Positions 56,196-64,000 of a stretch of 64,000 nucleotides of DNA are shown piece by piece. Source of the stretch: an uncultured Draconibacterium sp. (GTDB taxonomy: Bacteria > Bacteroidota > Bacteroidia > Bacteroidales > Prolixibacteraceae). Location of the stretch: contig NZ_CAJXYQ010000004.1 of assembly GCF_913063105.1 (NCBI RefSeq), forward strand, positions 186,001 through 250,000, read 5' to 3'. Below the pieces are notes generated by a model. The model worked only from the letters and a program-made list of their open reading frames with translations, was not told the DNA's origin and made no database searches. The position numbers and the translations under genes were made by a program. How positions within the stretch are numbered: position 1 is the stretch's first letter; every line of letters begins with the position of its first letter.

Positions 56196-56855
56196 TTAGA
56201 ATAGAATCTGAGGTAGTGTTTTTATAAAGAATTTTGAATCGTTAAGTTCGTATAGCTCGGATTTCTTTTTCCAGTCAATTTCCATTTTTAACACCGGATT
56301 TACCGTTAGTATTTGAACTTGCTCTGCACTTAAAAGAGTAGCCACACCAAACATTTTTGTTAAGTTATATTGGTCCATGCCTTCAATTTCTACATCAACA
56401 CTGGTATAAAACTCGAGTTGCTGTCCTTCAAGTAAGTGCAGAGTTATTTTTGTTCCTTTTTTTAGATAACCAAAATAGCGCTCACCATCAGCAACTCTTA
56501 TATCAAAATGGTAAAGTATTTTAAGTTCGCCCAAGTGGTTTACACATTTTACTTTACAACGAATACGGCCTTGTTCTTCGCCAAAATAGCGCGAGAGCCT
56601 TTTACTCTCGGCATAAAACAGCTCCGTTTCTTCTGTTGATAATTCTTTGAGCGAATCGATTTTTAAGACTGGCTGAATTTCCGGAGAAACAGCAGCAATT
56701 TCAGTTACCGAAGATGTTAGCTTCTTTTCTTCATACTTCCAGGTACCATCATCAAATAACAACACTTTATTACCTGATTCTGTTGTAGCCCGAACTTGCG
56801 ATTTGGCAACATTTGTAAAGAAGAGTAGGAGAATGATTAAGTGTAAACGATTCAT
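56196..56855 (-). CDS. Secreted DUF3157-like protein
   Basis: 219 residues with a signal peptide (MNRLHLIILLLFFTNVAKSQ). The early mature segment ATTESGNKVLLFDDGTWKYE is the signature of Bacteroidota DUF3157-like proteins, where a short SH3-like motif recurs. The rest is beta-rich without recognised motifs. Function unknown. It is 33 bp downstream of tilS and could be cotranscribed. Confidence 0.6.
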   Translation of the reverse strand: MNRLHLIILLLFFTNVAKSQVRATTESGNKVLLFDDGTWKYEEKKLTSSVTEIAAVSPEIQPVLKIDSLKELSTEETELFYAESKRLSRYFGEEQGRIRCKVKCVNHLGELKILYHFDIRVADGERYFGYLKKGTKITLHLLEGQQLEFYTSVDVEIEGMDQYNLTKMFGVATLLSAEQVQILTVNPVLKMEIDWKKKSELYELNDSKFFIKTLPQILF

Positions 56856-56888
56856 GAGTTTTCGACTTTGTTTTTAATATTGGCAGAA

Positions 56889-58211
56889 CTAACTAATTAT
56901 AACTATTTTTAATACCTTTTTAGAATCGGGAGTTAATTTAAACCGATTATCGAGACGATACCCCATTATCCAGACAATTTTTTTCCCACTACATAAAAGC
57001 CATGTGTTTTCCTTTTTGTGCAGGGGCATTTTCTGATCAATAAAAAAGTCGCTAACTTTTTTAAATCCCGTCATCCCCAAAGGCTGAAAATAATCTCCCT
57101 GCTCCCATTTTCGGATTAACAAGGGAAACTCTACCTTATCAAAATCGATGCAAGCAACGTTATTGTCTTTCACAATAGAAAACGCCTCATAATCCATTTG
57201 TTCAACCGAAATACTCAGAGGAGCGAATAATTCGATATCGTTCTCTTCAATGTAATAAACATGCTTGTTCTCGTTTTGAATTTCAGAAACAAATAAAGCA
57301 TCGCGATCTTTTACCAAACGATGCGTTTTAGAAAAAAACTGTTTCCCCGATAAGGTTCCCAGGCTTTGATATACATCATCAACAACGCTTGCATTAAACC
57401 CAAAAACGGTTAGTATTTCCAACAAAACAGTTTTTGCGTGTCCCGATTTCTGTAGAGCTGGTATTGAAATTACTGATTGTTCGTTTTCTTTCCTCAGAAT
57501 ATTATCGATTTCAGAGTTAATGGTGGCCTCATATACTTCGTAAGCAGCTTTCAAATTCTCGACGCTGGCAATAAAATTCTTATTAAAAGCCGGATTTAGC
57601 TCCGAAAATAATGGTAGAATTTTATGTCGGAGGAAATTACGCTGATAAACCACCTCGCTATTTGATGAATCTTCGCGATAATCAATATAATTTTCGGCAG
57701 CGTATTTTTCAATGTCTTCGCGACTTGCAAACAACAGCGGACGTATGAGTTTCCCTTTTTTCTCTTTAATTCCGGTAAGTCCTTTAATTCCGGTTTTTCG
57801 TGTCAGGTTTAAAAAAAAAGTTTCAATCAAATCGTCTTGATGATGAGCAGTGGCAACCAAATCGTACTCATATTCTTTTCGAATTTGTTCAAAGAAATTA
57901 TACCGCAGTTCACGTGCGGCCATTTCTATTGAAATACCTTTTAGGGCGGCATATTCCCTGGTGTCAAAAGATTTAAAATGAGCACTTATGCCATACTTTT
58001 CAATTTCGCTGCGCACAAAGGTTTCATCTCCGTCCGATTCTGCATCCCGCAGTTTAAAATTACAATGAGCAATACCATAATTAATTCCCGAACGCTCGAA
58101 CAGATGCAGTAAAACCATGCTATCAATTCCACCACTAACTGCCAGCAGCACTTTTTGCCCTTGCTTAACCAGCTTCTTATCGTTTATATTTTGGGTGAAT
58201 AAATTGAACAT
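56889..58211 (-). CDS. tilS: tRNA(Ile)-lysidine synthase
   Basis: 440 residues. The PP-loop LAVSGGIDSMVLLHLF near the N-terminus is the ATP pyrophosphatase signature; GIAHCNFKLRDAESDGDE and ATAHHQDDLIETFFLNL are TilS-specific. The C-terminal tRNA-binding domain ends PLGMTGFKKVSDFFIDQK and NTWLLCSGKKIVWIMG. It modifies C34 of the AUA-reading tRNA-Ile to lysidine, so it is essential for decoding. It precedes the DUF3157-like gene. Confidence 0.94.
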   Translation of the reverse strand: MFNLFTQNINDKKLVKQGQKVLLAVSGGIDSMVLLHLFERSGINYGIAHCNFKLRDAESDGDETFVRSEIEKYGISAHFKSFDTREYAALKGISIEMAARELRYNFFEQIRKEYEYDLVATAHHQDDLIETFFLNLTRKTGIKGLTGIKEKKGKLIRPLLFASREDIEKYAAENYIDYREDSSNSEVVYQRNFLRHKILPLFSELNPAFNKNFIASVENLKAAYEVYEATINSEIDNILRKENEQSVISIPALQKSGHAKTVLLEILTVFGFNASVVDDVYQSLGTLSGKQFFSKTHRLVKDRDALFVSEIQNENKHVYYIEENDIELFAPLSISVEQMDYEAFSIVKDNNVACIDFDKVEFPLLIRKWEQGDYFQPLGMTGFKKVSDFFIDQKMPLHKKENTWLLCSGKKIVWIMGYRLDNRFKLTPDSKKVLKIVIIS

Positions 58212-58285
58212 GAAATTGCTCTTTCTTCAATTGTTAATAGTCTATGTTTTGTTTCCAGTAATATTTGGCAAACCTCACCACAACT

Positions 58286-59524
58286 TTAATTTGCATTTTG
58301 TTTTTTCAGTTTTCCCACAGCTTTTGCAATATTCAGGATAACCTCTACTGATTTTAGCATAGATGGAATAGGCACAAATTCAAATGGCCCGTGAAAATTA
58401 TGGCCGCCTGCAAAAATATTTGGGCAAGGCAGTCCGTCGTACGAAAGACGAGCACCATCCGTTCCTCCACGAATGGCTTTTATTTTAGGTTTAACTCCTG
58501 CATCAATCATGGCCTGTCGCGCAATATCAACAATATGCATTACCGGCTTAATTTTTTCGTGCATGTTGTAATACTGGTCTTTAAGTTCAATCTCCACAAT
58601 ATTTTCTTCGTATTCCGAATTCACCAGCTTAACTACTTCCAACAAGAGTCTTTTCTTTTCCTCAAACTTTTTGGCACAATGGTCGCGAATAAGGTAGTAC
58701 AACTCGGCCGACTCCACCCCTCCATTTAATGATAACAGGTGAAAAAATCCTTCATATTTTTCGGTATGTTCCGGACGCTGCGTTGGAGGTAACATTCCAA
58801 CAAGCTTGTGCGCCACCAACAAGGCATTTATCATTTTATTTTTGGCAGCTCCGGGATGCACACTTCGCCCCTTAATTTTAATGGTAGCCCCTGCTGCATT
58901 GAAATTTTCGAATTCCAACTCTCCAATCTCTCCGCCATCAAGCGTATAGGCAAAATCGGCTCCAAATTTTTTCACATCAAAATGGTCGGTCCCCTTTCCT
59001 ATTTCCTCATCAGGCGTAAATGCCAGACGTATTTTGCCATGTTCAAATTCATTACTATTCAGAAGAATTTCTGCAGCAGTAACAATTTCGGCTACACCAG
59101 CTTTATCATCCGCGCCTAAAAGGGTTGTACCATCTGCGGTTATAAGGTCTTGTCCTTTATAATTAAGCAATTCCGGAAACTGTTTTGGATCTATGCAAAC
59201 CTTGTTTTTTAAAAATACGGTTGAACCATCATATTTTTCAATTATTTGCGGTTCAACATTTTCTCCTGAAAAATCAGGACTGGTATCCACATGGGCAATA
59301 AAGCCTACAACAGGACAATGCTTTTTACCTTTGGCCGGAATGGTTGCAGTTACGTAACCATATTCGTCCATTTCCACTTCTTTTAATCCAATTTGCGTCA
59401 ACTCGTCAACTAATTTTCGCATAAAAACCAACTGACGGTCGGTGCTTGGGTATGTTTTACTTTTTGGATCAGAGGTGGTGTATTGTTTGGCGTAATTTAT
59501 AAATCGTTCTACTACTTTTTCCAT
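58286..59524 (-). CDS. pepT: Peptidase T (tripeptide aminopeptidase)
   Basis: 412 residues of the M20B family. Metal ligands are visible in FIAHVDTSPDFSGENV (His and Asp), LLGADDKAGVA (bridging Asp), FTPDEEIGKGTDHFD (catalytic Glu and metal Glu), TLDGGE and the late FAGGHNFHGPFEF (His). The dimerisation domain is in the middle. It releases N-terminal residues from tripeptides in the cytoplasm. It is a single-gene unit. Confidence 0.95.
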   Translation of the reverse strand: MEKVVERFINYAKQYTTSDPKSKTYPSTDRQLVFMRKLVDELTQIGLKEVEMDEYGYVTATIPAKGKKHCPVVGFIAHVDTSPDFSGENVEPQIIEKYDGSTVFLKNKVCIDPKQFPELLNYKGQDLITADGTTLLGADDKAGVAEIVTAAEILLNSNEFEHGKIRLAFTPDEEIGKGTDHFDVKKFGADFAYTLDGGEIGELEFENFNAAGATIKIKGRSVHPGAAKNKMINALLVAHKLVGMLPPTQRPEHTEKYEGFFHLLSLNGGVESAELYYLIRDHCAKKFEEKKRLLLEVVKLVNSEYEENIVEIELKDQYYNMHEKIKPVMHIVDIARQAMIDAGVKPKIKAIRGGTDGARLSYDGLPCPNIFAGGHNFHGPFEFVPIPSMLKSVEVILNIAKAVGKLKKQNAN

Positions 59525-59666
59525 TGTTTATTTTTTGTGCTTTACCAGGCAGCAACAAAGAATTGGGTTCTTTGTTTGCCGCTTTATTCATTCATTATTG
59601 TATCTCCTCCATACTTTGGAGCTACAAAATTAATTTTTTTGTATGCGAAAAAAACCTTGCTCTCTA

Positions 59667-60353
59667 TTAAATATCATCAGAATTAAAGGCAAAGCCTAAA
59701 CGTTTGCCGGTAACCATTTTCGAGTGGCTTATTTTTTGCCTCATTTGATCAACAGTTGCCATTTTTACCTGGTCGTAAACCGGCATCAGCAGGTCAAATT
59801 CGATACTGTACTGAATTGCAGTTTCAACAATTTGGCGAATAAATCCAGGTGAAATGGTGTCGTTGGCAAAATCCTTAACCACTTCGGCTGATTGCCTTTT
59901 ACCTTCAACAAAAAAATGTTTGTCTTTATTTACAAATATCCGGGCTACCAGGTAACCCAGGTCGTTCACACGGTTGTACTTAAATGAATCGGCCAAAAAG
60001 TTATAAATATTGATGACGCCACAATATGACCGCATAGAGTCTTCTTCGATGTATTTTGTTTTCCACACGGGGTGCTTGTCATCAAATTCAAACACATTGG
60101 AGTGCATACTAAAAATAAGCAAATCGCCACCTACTTTAAACTCTACCTCAAACGGTCCCCTGTCGCGGTATTCGGGTAAAGCAGCAACCGGCAGCTTCCC
60201 TTTCACCTTGGCCAGGTAATCTTTTTCAAGCCGATTAAGAACCTTTTTTAAAATAGTAAACGTTTGACGTGTATTATCGTAAACCGTTTGCTTTACTGTT
60301 GATTTTATTACCAGTGCCTCAAGAAACGAGGCTCTAACTTCTTTTTCTGTCAT
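59667..60353 (-). CDS. Conserved hypothetical protein
   Basis: About 228 residues from MTEKEVRASFLEALV; the ATG at 60353 is taken rather than a TTG three codons upstream. It is soluble, with no signal or transmembrane segment and no motif I can name. A helical N-terminus (VYDNTRQTFTILKKVL) and a beta-rich core (GPFEVEFKVGGDLLIFSMHS) are visible. It seems to be a Bacteroidota-restricted protein. It lies 142 bp from pepT and is separated from proS by a terminator and a MITE-like repeat. Confidence 0.7.
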   Translation of the reverse strand: MTEKEVRASFLEALVIKSTVKQTVYDNTRQTFTILKKVLNRLEKDYLAKVKGKLPVAALPEYRDRGPFEVEFKVGGDLLIFSMHSNVFEFDDKHPVWKTKYIEEDSMRSYCGVINIYNFLADSFKYNRVNDLGYLVARIFVNKDKHFFVEGKRQSAEVVKDFANDTISPGFIRQIVETAIQYSIEFDLLMPVYDQVKMATVDQMRQKISHSKMVTGKRLGFAFNSDDI

Positions 60354-60401
60354 TGTGTACAATTATAAACATTTAAATGTACACAAATACTCAAAAAAAA
60401 G

Positions 60402-60426
60402 AAAGCAGCCCTGTTGGGCTGCTTTT
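60402..60426. terminator. Terminator downstream of proS
   Basis: AAAGCAGCCC and GGGCTGCTTT form a 10-bp stem with a TGTT loop. On the minus strand T-rich sequence follows, so it can end the proS transcript after the MITE-like element; it also lies upstream of the hypothetical gene at 59667-60353. Confidence 0.8.
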
Positions 60427-60436
60427 ATATTTTTTT

Positions 60437-60528
60437 TGTCATTTCGACGAGCTTGCAAGGAGAAATCATTTTCAAGGCAGCAGATTAAGCTCCGTTAATT
60501 TTTAATTCTCATTGCATTCGAAATGACA
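60437..60528. mobile_element. 92-bp MITE-like element with TGTCATTTCGA ends
   Basis: The left end TGTCATTTCGACGAGC and the right end (inverted) TGTCATTTCGAATGC share an 11-bp terminal inverted repeat. The body contains GCAAGGAGAAATC. Sequences of the form TGTCATTTCGACGA followed by GGAGAAATC are a familiar dispersed repeat in Bacteroidota genomes. It carries no gene. It abuts the proS stop codon, ending exactly one base before it, and lies between proS and its terminator, so it is transcribed in the 3' untranslated region. Confidence 0.65.
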
Positions 60529-62004
60529 TTAGTAGGCTAATGCAAACAATACTCTGCGCTTTGAAGGTTTACCGGAGTAAATACAAACACCTTCCTCCGC
60601 TTCGTATTCCAGCGGCAAACATCTAATGGTTGCCTTGGTTTCGTTTTTAATGGCTTCCTCTGTTTCTGAAGTTCCATCCCAGTGCGCCGATATGAAACCA
60701 CCTTTTGTGGTAAGAATTTCTTTAAACTCTTCCCAGGTATCAGCTTTTCGTGTATTTTCAGCCCTGTAGTCCCATGCCTTCTGGAAAATATTTTTTTGAA
60801 TAGTTTCAAGCAAGTCTTCCACATATTGGTCAATATTTTCAATTGGGGTCACCTCTTTCTCCAGCGTATCACGGCGAGCCACTTCAACAGTACCATTTTC
60901 CAGGTCGCGAGGTCCCAAGGCCAAACGTACAGGTACACCTTTTAATTCGTACTCTGCAAATTTCCATCCGGGTTTACGGGTATCCCTGTCGTCGTATTTT
61001 ACCGAAATACCACGGCTTTTTAGTTTGGCAATAATTTCGTCCACTTTTTCGGTAATGGCAGCCAATTGTTCTTCCTTACGGTAAATTGGTACAATAACCA
61101 CCTGGTAAGGTGCCAATTTTGGAGGCAAAACTAATCCATTGTCATCAGAGTGCGCCATAATTAACGCTCCCATTAAACGGGTTGAAACACCCCACGATGT
61201 TGCCCAAACGTAATCTTCTTTCCCCTCTTTATTAGCAAAAGTTACATCAAAAGCCTTTGCAAAATTTTGTCCTAAAAAGTGAGAAGTTCCCGATTGCAAT
61301 GCTTTTCCGTCTTGCATTAAAGCTTCAATTGAATAGGTTTCGAGGGCGCCAGCGAAACGTTCGTTCGGCGACTTTAAACCTTTAACAACAGGAACAGCCA
61401 TAAAATTCTCGGCGAAATTGGCATAAACATTACACATCTTCTCTGTTTCTTCAATGGCCTCTTCTTTTGTTGCGTGTGCGGTGTGTCCTTCCTGCCACAA
61501 AAACTCAGCTGTACGAAGGAATAGACGTGTACGCATTTCCCAACGCACAACGTTTGCCCACTGGTTACAAAGAATTGGTAGATCGCGGTACGACTGAATC
61601 CAATTTTTATAGGTGTTCCAGATTATAGTTTCAGAAGTTGGTCGTACAATTAATTCTTCCTCAAGTTTTGCGTCGGGATCAACCACAACACCGCCATTTT
61701 CCTCATCGTTTTTTAAACGATAATGCGTTACAACTGCACATTCTTTTGCAAATCCTTCAACATGGTCGGCTTCTTTACTAAAAAAGGATTTTGGAATAAA
61801 AAGCGGAAAGTAGGCATTTACGTGTCCGGTTTCTTTAAACATGCGGTCAAGCTCGGCTTGCATTTTTTCCCAAATTGCGTAGCCATAAGGCTTAATAACC
61901 ATACATCCTCTAACAGCTGAATTCTCTGCAAGGTCTGCTTTAATTACCAAATCCTGGTACCATTGTGAATAATTCTCGCTGCGCGAAGTCAATTCTTTAG
62001 CCAT
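60529..62004 (-). CDS. proS: Prolyl-tRNA synthetase (short, archaeal/eukaryotic-like type)
   Basis: 491 residues, the size of the ProRS form without the editing insertion that bacteria of the E. coli type have. Class II motif 2 is seen in [26 protein letters not shown] (shown in two parts: VVRWEMRTR and [16 protein letters not shown]) and motif 3 in [20 protein letters not shown]. The C-terminal zinc-binding-like region ends in ALAY. It charges tRNA-Pro. It is followed by the MITE-like repeat. Confidence 0.95.
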   Translation of the reverse strand: MAKELTSRSENYSQWYQDLVIKADLAENSAVRGCMVIKPYGYAIWEKMQAELDRMFKETGHVNAYFPLFIPKSFFSKEADHVEGFAKECAVVTHYRLKNDEENGGVVVDPDAKLEEELIVRPTSETIIWNTYKNWIQSYRDLPILCNQWANVVRWEMRTRLFLRTAEFLWQEGHTAHATKEEAIEETEKMCNVYANFAENFMAVPVVKGLKSPNERFAGALETYSIEALMQDGKALQSGTSHFLGQNFAKAFDVTFANKEGKEDYVWATSWGVSTRLMGALIMAHSDDNGLVLPPKLAPYQVVIVPIYRKEEQLAAITEKVDEIIAKLKSRGISVKYDDRDTRKPGWKFAEYELKGVPVRLALGPRDLENGTVEVARRDTLEKEVTPIENIDQYVEDLLETIQKNIFQKAWDYRAENTRKADTWEEFKEILTTKGGFISAHWDGTSETEEAIKNETKATIRCLPLEYEAEEGVCIYSGKPSKRRVLFALAY

Positions 62005-62090
62005 AATCTAATATTTGGTATAGATTTTGTTTTAATAATTTTAAATTTTGAGCTTACAAAGAAAGTAATTATTATTGACATTAAATAAAC

Positions 62091-62095
62091 GGAGG
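62091..62095 (+). promoter_or_regulatory. Unusually strong Shine-Dalgarno sequence
   Basis: GGAGG lies 7 bases before the ATG of the aromatic-rich lipoprotein. Most genes in this window lack such a site, as expected for Bacteroidota, so this stands out. Confidence 0.6.
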
Positions 62096-62102
62096 ATACC
62101 TT

Positions 62103-63521
62103 ATGAAATCAAGATTAACATTATTAGGATTACTGGCCATTTTGCTGGGAGCCTGTACGACGGGAGGATATGTGTCAGGTACTTATTCCGACGACATCTA
62201 TTTCAATCCGGGTGAAGTTCCTCCTCCAATTGCAGTTGAGCAAGTTGTTGAACAGGAACCGGTTGAAAAATCGGCTAACACCATGATCATTAGCAACATT
62301 GAGAAAAATGATGATGGCAGCAACACCATGAACAACTACATTTTTGAAGGCACGGAAGAAGACGCTGATGTATTGCGCTACAACATGGACCAGATGGAAA
62401 TGGAAGCCAGCGATACAACAGTTTATTACAACGACGATGAGATGAAATATGTAATTAACAATTACTACGATGGCGACGAGCTGGATTACGCTTATCGTAT
62501 TCGACGTTTTCATCGTCCGTATTTTTACGACCCGTTTTATTGGGATAGCTGGTCGTATTACGATCCGTTTTACTACGACCCGTACTACTATTCATCCTGG
62601 TACTCTCCAGGTTGGAGTTTTAGCATGAGCTGGGGATGGGGATGGCCTTATTACAATTGGGGTTATCGTTATCCGTATTACAGCTGGGGATGGGGATATT
62701 ACCCACCATATTACGGAGGTGGCTGGTGGGGCTACCCGGGCTACCCAAGTCATCCCATTTATCCGGGCTACCCTAATTATGGCAGAGATTATACCTACGG
62801 ACAACGACGCTCTACCGGAACCAATGTATACAGGGGAGATTCCAACCGCAGATCGGGTTCAGCAGCAGCAGCTTCTGCAAGTAACTCCCGTAGAAGTTCA
62901 GGTGTTTCAACCAAATCGGGTAATGTATCCGACAGAAGTGCCAACAGCTCAACCCGCAGATCTACCGGAACGGCTACTACAACACGTTCTGCTACAAATA
63001 ATGCCAAAGTATTAACCGAAAGACGAAGAACAACGAGCACTACCGGTACACGTCAGGCCAGTTCTGCAAAATCGGCCACAACGCGTACACAAAGTTATAC
63101 ACGCCCGGGTTCGGTAAGTAGCAACAGAAGTTACACGCGTCCGAGCACCAGTACAAGTTCAAGCTATACAAAACCACGTGTGGTAAGTTCAGGAAGCAGT
63201 AGTCGCTCGTCAGGTTCGAGTTATTCTGCCCCAAAATCAACTTCCAATTATAACAGGTCATACCGTTCGAGCTCTACCTACAATCGCAGCTCGAGTTCGG
63301 GAAGCTCATCAAGATCTTACCGTGCTCCGTCGTCGACCAAATCGGGCAGTACTTACAAAAGTAGTTCTCCATCAAGAAGCAGTAGTAGCTACAGAAGCAG
63401 CGGCAGCAGCAGTAGTTACCGCAGCAGTGGTTCGTCAAGTGTTTCTCGCAGTTCCGGCTCTTCGTCGTCCGGTTCACGAAGCTCGGGCAGTTCTTCAAGA
63501 AGCTCAGGCGGAAGAAGATAA
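62103..63521 (+). CDS. Aromatic-rich surface lipoprotein with Ser/Arg-rich tail
   Basis: 472 residues. The lipobox is LLGAC (Cys18). A charged N-terminal domain (about 20-135) is followed by a very Tyr/Trp/Pro/Gly-rich stretch (about 135-240; DPFYWDSWSYYDPFYYDPYY is one part), then a low-complexity Ser/Arg/Gly/Thr tail (about 245-472, many RSSGSS units). No enzyme motif is present. Parts resemble sticky or silk-like structural proteins. A strong SD suggests abundant expression. It is followed 46 bp later by an outer-membrane protein gene, with which it may form an operon. Function unknown. Confidence 0.7.
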   Translation: MKSRLTLLGLLAILLGACTTGGYVSGTYSDDIYFNPGEVPPPIAVEQVVEQEPVEKSANTMIISNIEKNDDGSNTMNNYIFEGTEEDADVLRYNMDQMEMEASDTTVYYNDDEMKYVINNYYDGDELDYAYRIRRFHRPYFYDPFYWDSWSYYDPFYYDPYYYSSWYSPGWSFSMSWGWGWPYYNWGYRYPYYSWGWGYYPPYYGGGWWGYPGYPSHPIYPGYPNYGRDYTYGQRRSTGTNVYRGDSNRRSGSAAAASASNSRRSSGVSTKSGNVSDRSANSSTRRSTGTATTTRSATNNAKVLTERRRTTSTTGTRQASSAKSATTRTQSYTRPGSVSSNRSYTRPSTSTSSSYTKPRVVSSGSSSRSSGSSYSAPKSTSNYNRSYRSSSTYNRSSSSGSSSRSYRAPSSTKSGSTYKSSSPSRSSSSYRSSGSSSSYRSSGSSSVSRSSGSSSSGSRSSGSSSRSSGGRR

Positions 63522-63567
63522 AAACAGAAACAGTTACAAAGATCATTAACGACAAAAACTATTTGCC

Positions 63568-64000
63568 ATGAAGAAAAATATTAGCATTGTTTTACTGGTC
63601 CTTTTTATGCCTTTTTTTATGCAAGCTCAGGACCTGCTTGATGCACTTCGTTATTCTAATATCCAGGTCTCGGGAACAGCACGTGCAGGCGCAATGGGAA
63701 ATGCATTTGGCGCATTGGGTGGCGATTTTACATCAATAAGCATAAATCCGGCAGGACTGGGTGTTTACCGCTCATCAGAATTAACAGTAACTCCGAAATT
63801 TACCTACGGTAACATTGAAGGGAATTACATGAACACCATGATGGAAGACACCAAGTACAATTTCGCCTTAAATAATTTAAGCTATGTTACAACCATACCA
63901 ACTGCTTCACGCAGCGAAGTTGGATTGATTAGCATAAACCTGGGCATAGGTTACAATCGGCTGAAAGATTTTAACAGCAATTCGCTTTTGGGGGCATCGG
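63568..64000 (+). CDS. Outer-membrane transport protein (OMPP1/FadL-like), 5' part
   Basis: The first 144 codons are visible before the window ends. MKKNISIVLLVLFMPFFMQA is a signal peptide. The mature start ALRYSNIQVSGTARAGAMGN and AFGALGGDFTSISINPAGLG are the conserved N-terminus of Bacteroidota PorV/FadL/hemin-receptor-like barrel proteins. It probably forms a beta-barrel for hydrophobic compounds or acts in outer-membrane export. The 3' end is outside the window. It may be cotranscribed with the lipoprotein gene 46 bp upstream. Confidence 0.8.
   Translation, partial: MKKNISIVLLVLFMPFFMQAQDLLDALRYSNIQVSGTARAGAMGNAFGALGGDFTSISINPAGLGVYRSSELTVTPKFTYGNIEGNYMNTMMEDTKYNFALNNLSYVTTIPTASRSEVGLISINLGIGYNRLKDFNSNSLLGAS

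Noticed and set aside
62592-63549. Several long frames on both strands in the lipoprotein gene
   Set aside because: They arise from repetitive codons of the Tyr/Trp- and Ser/Arg-rich regions; the plus-strand lipoprotein frame has the signal peptide and ribosome site.
1-64000. tRNA, rRNA or CRISPR arrays
   Set aside because: No T-loop-like GGTTCGAATCC patterns, conserved rRNA sequence or regularly spaced repeats were seen in intergenic DNA by eye.

Overview
The window is about 64 kb of a Bacteroidota chromosome, most likely from a marine or anoxic-sediment Marinilabiliales/Prolixibacteraceae-type bacterium. The taxonomic call is inference. It rests on a type IX secretion sorting domain, a SusC-like TonB receptor without a SusD partner, TAnnTTTG promoter elements, few Shine-Dalgarno sites, ATP-dependent PEP carboxykinase, class I fumarase, the short ProRS, and exported Tat/lipoprotein carbohydrate enzymes including a sulfatase. 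No rRNA, tRNA or CRISPR array was seen.

Region 1 (1-19.2 kb, all on the minus strand) is a carbohydrate catabolism locus. An FCD-type GntR regulator, an ACS-type MFS transporter and a TIM-barrel epimerase precede an rpiB-dhaK-dhaL-TIM epimerase-DUF5060 glycosidase operon. On the other side lies an operon of exported enzymes: an FAD oxidoreductase, a DUF1593 protein and a mandelate racemase-type dehydratase. Palindromes with the core TGTATACA precede the regulator (two copies), the rpiB operon, the FAD operon, and a Tat-exported aldo/keto reductase 20 kb away. I infer one GntR regulon that releases, imports, phosphorylates and isomerises a short-chain sugar or sugar acid. The substrate cannot be read from sequence. 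Next come a decayed GH43-like pseudogene, a sulfatase, a tyrosine recombinase remnant beside a solo CRISPR-repeat-like sequence, a beta-hydroxyacid dehydrogenase and fumarase.

Region 2 (19.4-32.4 kb, plus strand) mixes a calcium-repeat T9SS protein, a membrane protein/wHTH pair, a sialate O-acetylesterase, a TonB receptor, PhzF, a methyltransferase, an FRG-domain protein, an aldo/keto reductase and a SulP transporter.

Region 3 (32.3-54.4 kb) holds a Gfo/Idh/MocA enzyme, a cytidylate kinase-like protein, an RRM protein with a glycine-rich tail, a glycosylasparaginase, two tandem ClC-CBS channels, a TIGR01777 protein, an FUSC membrane protein, pckA, xerD, aroQ, pyk, lolA, ftsK, an arcC-argF pair for ATP from citrulline, and a potassium-type channel.

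Region 4 (54.7-64 kb) holds a second Gfo/Idh/MocA enzyme, a DUF3157-like protein, tilS, pepT, a conserved hypothetical, proS followed by a 92-bp MITE-like element, an aromatic-rich lipoprotein, and the start of an outer-membrane transport protein cut by the window edge.
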